Part shown: positions 61,480 through 64,000 of the stretch, in pieces
How the letters are laid out: each line of letters opens with the position of its first letter
Position numbering within the stretch: position 1 is the first letter of the stretch
Source of the DNA: Sitta carolinensis
Taxonomy: Eukaryota > Chordata > Aves > Passeriformes > Sittidae
DNA length: 64,000 bases
Direction: 5' to 3'
Assembly: GCA_032173965.1 (NCBI GenBank)
Contig: CM063289.1
Coordinates: forward strand, 29,872,690-29,936,689
Made by a program: the position numbers and the translations under genes
The notes under the pieces: generated by a model
What the model was told of the DNA's origin: nothing
The model's input: only the letters and a program-made list of their open reading frames with translations
Databases searched by the model: none

Positions 61480-62060
61480 AAGATTGTTTTTATGACAGTA
61501 TGGATGTTGTGAATTCTTTTTGTGGGAGGGATCTCTCTTGATGCCCCTCTGGTTTCACCAATGTGGGTGGATTTGGCTGTGGTGAATAACACAAAATTTT
61601 CTCCAAATAGCTTGGAGACACCAATCTGATTCTGTTTATTTCTAACAATGCCTCTCTTTTTATGGATTTTGCCACAGGCCACTGTGATTGGTGAAAGAGA
61701 GACAAAGCTCTTCACCCACATTGGTCAAACCAGAGGAACAGCAAAAGAAAATCTGTCCCACTGAAAGAATTCCATACATGAGTTTTGTTACACAAACAAT
61801 CCTGATGTTTATGTTCAGGCTGTGGGAACAAGCTTCAAAAACCCAAAACATCAGGAAAAAAACAGCTTTAGAAACTCAGAAAAACTCAGTTTTCCAGAAT
61901 TCTGGAAAAACCAGACTACAGGTGAAGAGGTTTGTCTTTCCCCAATCACAGTGATCTGTGGAAAATTGCATATAAAGGAACTATCCCTAAAAATAAATTA
62001 ATTCTTCACGCAGCCTTTGAGAGAAAAAATCACCAGAGTCTGTGTCCTGTTATCTCTACA
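61480..62060. mobile_element. Scrambled LTR-like fragments in both orientations
   Basis: Sense middle-LTR sequence (61480-61570) is followed by antisense sequence (61675-61920) that shares 'cactgtgattggtgaaagag' with the 43-kb copy. Sense 3'-half sequence follows, with 'catataaagga' and 'aaaaataaatta' signals (61920-62050). No gag, pol or env reading frame was recognised. Confidence 0.6.
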
Positions 62061-62480
62061 ACAATGTAGAGATTGGTTTTCTGTCCCAGGAAACCAATTG
62101 GAAAAGCACAATTTGTTGCCCTCCAGCAGCTTGCCCCTCTGACAGGTTCCTGTTCTCCATCATAAACCTGATGTTTATGTTCAGGCTTCAGAAACCCAAA
62201 ACATCAGGAAAAAACAGAGCTTTAGAAACTCTGAAGTTTCTAAAAAACACCCAGACTACAGGTGAAGAGGTTTGTCTTTCCCCAATCACAGTGATCTGTG
62301 GAAAATTGCATATAAAGGAACGATCCCTAAAAATAAATTAATTCTTCACGCAGCCTTTGAGAGAAAAAATCACCCGAGTCTGTGCTGTGTGTGTTATCTC
62401 TATTAGTCCCAGGAAACCAGTTGGAAAAGCACAATTTGTTGCCCTCCAGCAGCTTGCCCCTCTGACAGTCGCTGTTCTCC
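61920..62480. repeat. Tandem duplication, 340-bp offset, reaching a splice acceptor
   Basis: 61921-62150 recurs at 62261-62480 with few changes. The shared block includes the LTR 3' half and the sequence 'ctccagcagcttgcccctct' that forms the intron tail before the exon at 62488. The upstream copy lacks the final CCCTAG. Confidence 0.85.
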
Positions 62481-62487
62481 ACCCTAG

Positions 62488-62646
<159 letters not shown>

Positions 62647-63129
62647 TGATGTGCCATGGTAGGCTGTGCTGCCTTCTCAAAATAGGGTGCAGTGAAGGAA
62701 TGAGACATTTTGGGATTAAAATGCAATTCCCTGGCCAAGGGAACCATTGTGGCACAGTTTGTAAAGTCAATATTTACTTCTTGCTAACTCATAACAGTTC
62801 TGCCAGCCCTCAGTGCAAACTTGACCATTAAGATAAATTATCCTATTGCTATTGATGAGCAGAAAGTCAAATATTGACTAATTATCCTATTGATAATAGC
62901 CACATATTAATAAATTATCCTATTGCTAATGACAAGCAGAAAGCCAAATATTGGGTTGGGCTTTGTGCTGTGTTCTGCCACAGGCCCATGGGTCTGGATT
63001 CCAAAATATGGGGATGGTTGTGTTTGGGGAAGGGTTTTTGCAGGATTCTGTTGAGTTGTAGCAGCCTAGTTTTGTCACTAGCACTCAGCAAAGGCTGGTT
63101 GAGTGCTGGGGCTGGAGCAGCTCAACTCT

Positions 63130-63265
63130 TTAACTCACGGAGCTAAAACAAATCCCAGAATCCTAAAATGACCCAGTGGGCACCTTCCCCTAGACCAGAC
63201 TGCTCCAACCCCAGCCAGCCTGGCCCTGAACCCTTCCAGGCACGGGGCAAAGGAACCTTTGAGTG
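63130..63265 (-). mobile_element. Diverged CR1-type fragment, antisense
   Basis: It reads 'cacctt...ctagaccagactgctcc', 'ccagcctggccctgaaccct', 'tccaggcacggggc', resembling the reverse complement of a CR1 3' region. It ends about 75 bp before an exon. Confidence 0.55.
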
Positions 63266-63341
63266 GCCAGGACGAGCCCCTGGCCCTTGGGAATCCCACC
63301 TTTCCCAGGCTGCAGTCCCACCTTTGCCCTTCCTTGCCCAG

Positions 63342-63496
63342 ATTCCGAGCTGGCCCTGATGTACAACGACGAGTCCGTGCTGGAGAACCATCACCTGGCT
63401 GTGGGCTTCAAGCTGCTCCAGGAGGAGCACTGTGACATCTTCCAGAACCTCACCAAGAAGCAGCGCCAGACCCTCAGGAAGATGGTGATTGACATG
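63342..63496 (+). CDS. PDE4B: PDE4B catalytic-domain exon (155 nt)
   Basis: Completing the split Asn, the exon encodes [20 protein letters not shown] through [20 protein letters not shown] to MVIDM, residues 285-336. The segment includes NHHLAVGF, part of the active-site wall in PDE4 structures. LQEEHCDIF agrees with PDE4B (PDE4D has EEN, PDE4A has EDN); FQNL replaces human FMNL. The acceptor CTTGCCCAG ends at 63341 and the donor is GTATGG. A CR1 remnant lies in the intron just upstream. Confidence 0.97.
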
Positions 63497-63529
63497 GTAT
63501 GGCCACTCCTTCCTCCTCTTCTGAATTAA

Positions 63530-63844
<315 letters not shown>

Positions 63845-64000
63845 TAAAAAGAAGCACAAGGGTGGTCCTGTATTTTTTAAGTGACCAGATTTTGGGTTTG
63901 TTTTTTTTTTTTTTCTTTTAACCCTGGGAGCTGCAAACGTGGCACTTTCTGAGTTTTTGAGGGCTCCTAAATTTCCTTGCTGCTTTCTCCCATTTGTTTC

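Noticed and set aside
60365..62480. Intact endogenous retrovirus
   Set aside because: Only LTR-like fragments in mixed orientation are present; no gag, pol or env frames were recognised.

Overview
The window is vertebrate nuclear DNA, most likely from a bird. Truncated CR1-type LINE 3' ends occur on both strands, and there are short LTR remnants, GC-rich minisatellites and CpG islands. The only protein-coding gene I can support is PDE4B (cAMP-specific 3',5'-cyclic phosphodiesterase 4B), on the + strand. It enters from the left with one long-isoform exon and leaves to the right before the last catalytic exons. The assignment to PDE4B, not PDE4A, C or D, rests on paralog-specific stretches ([68 protein letters not shown]) and on two isoform-specific first exons.

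Layout. 1-3548: intron with a CR1 fragment and a 49-bp minisatellite. 3549-3598: 50-nt exon of the UCR1-UCR2 linker, used by long isoforms. 3599-35853: a 32-kb intron of the long isoforms, mostly tandem arrays, CR1 and LTR fragments, with a consensus CRE palindrome near 9.8 kb. 35751-35966: first coding exon of the short isoform PDE4B2, in a CpG island and just downstream of a 1.2-kb 18-bp minisatellite; its 3' part (35854-35966) is also the UCR2 exon of long isoforms. 35967-53057: a 17-kb intron with a second CpG island at 40.2-40.5 kb, and at 52219 the 16-codon first exon of the super-short isoform PDE4B5 (MPEANYLLSVSWGYIK). 53058-63715: eight shared exons carrying the rest of UCR2, the linker and the first two thirds of the catalytic HD domain, with His/Asp metal ligands. 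Every annotated intron boundary is GT-AG and exon lengths and phases fit the PDE4 family.

How it works together. Three promoter classes feed one catalytic core. Long forms (UCR1+UCR2) start left of the window, the short form (UCR2 only) at 35.75 kb, and the super-short form (part of UCR2) at 52.2 kb. UCR1 and UCR2 control inhibition and dimerisation of the cAMP hydrolase, so promoter choice sets regulation.

The striking property of the window is its load of tandem repeats. I count more than 20 minisatellites or larger tandem duplications, by rough tally a quarter of the sequence. Several end at functional edges of the gene. One lies next to the PDE4B2 promoter. One made a partial copy of an exon with an intact splice acceptor. 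One stops about 17 bp before an acceptor and repeats a branch-point-like motif. One duplicates the last about 50 bp of intron before a catalytic exon. Most long open frames in the window are read through such arrays and are not genes.
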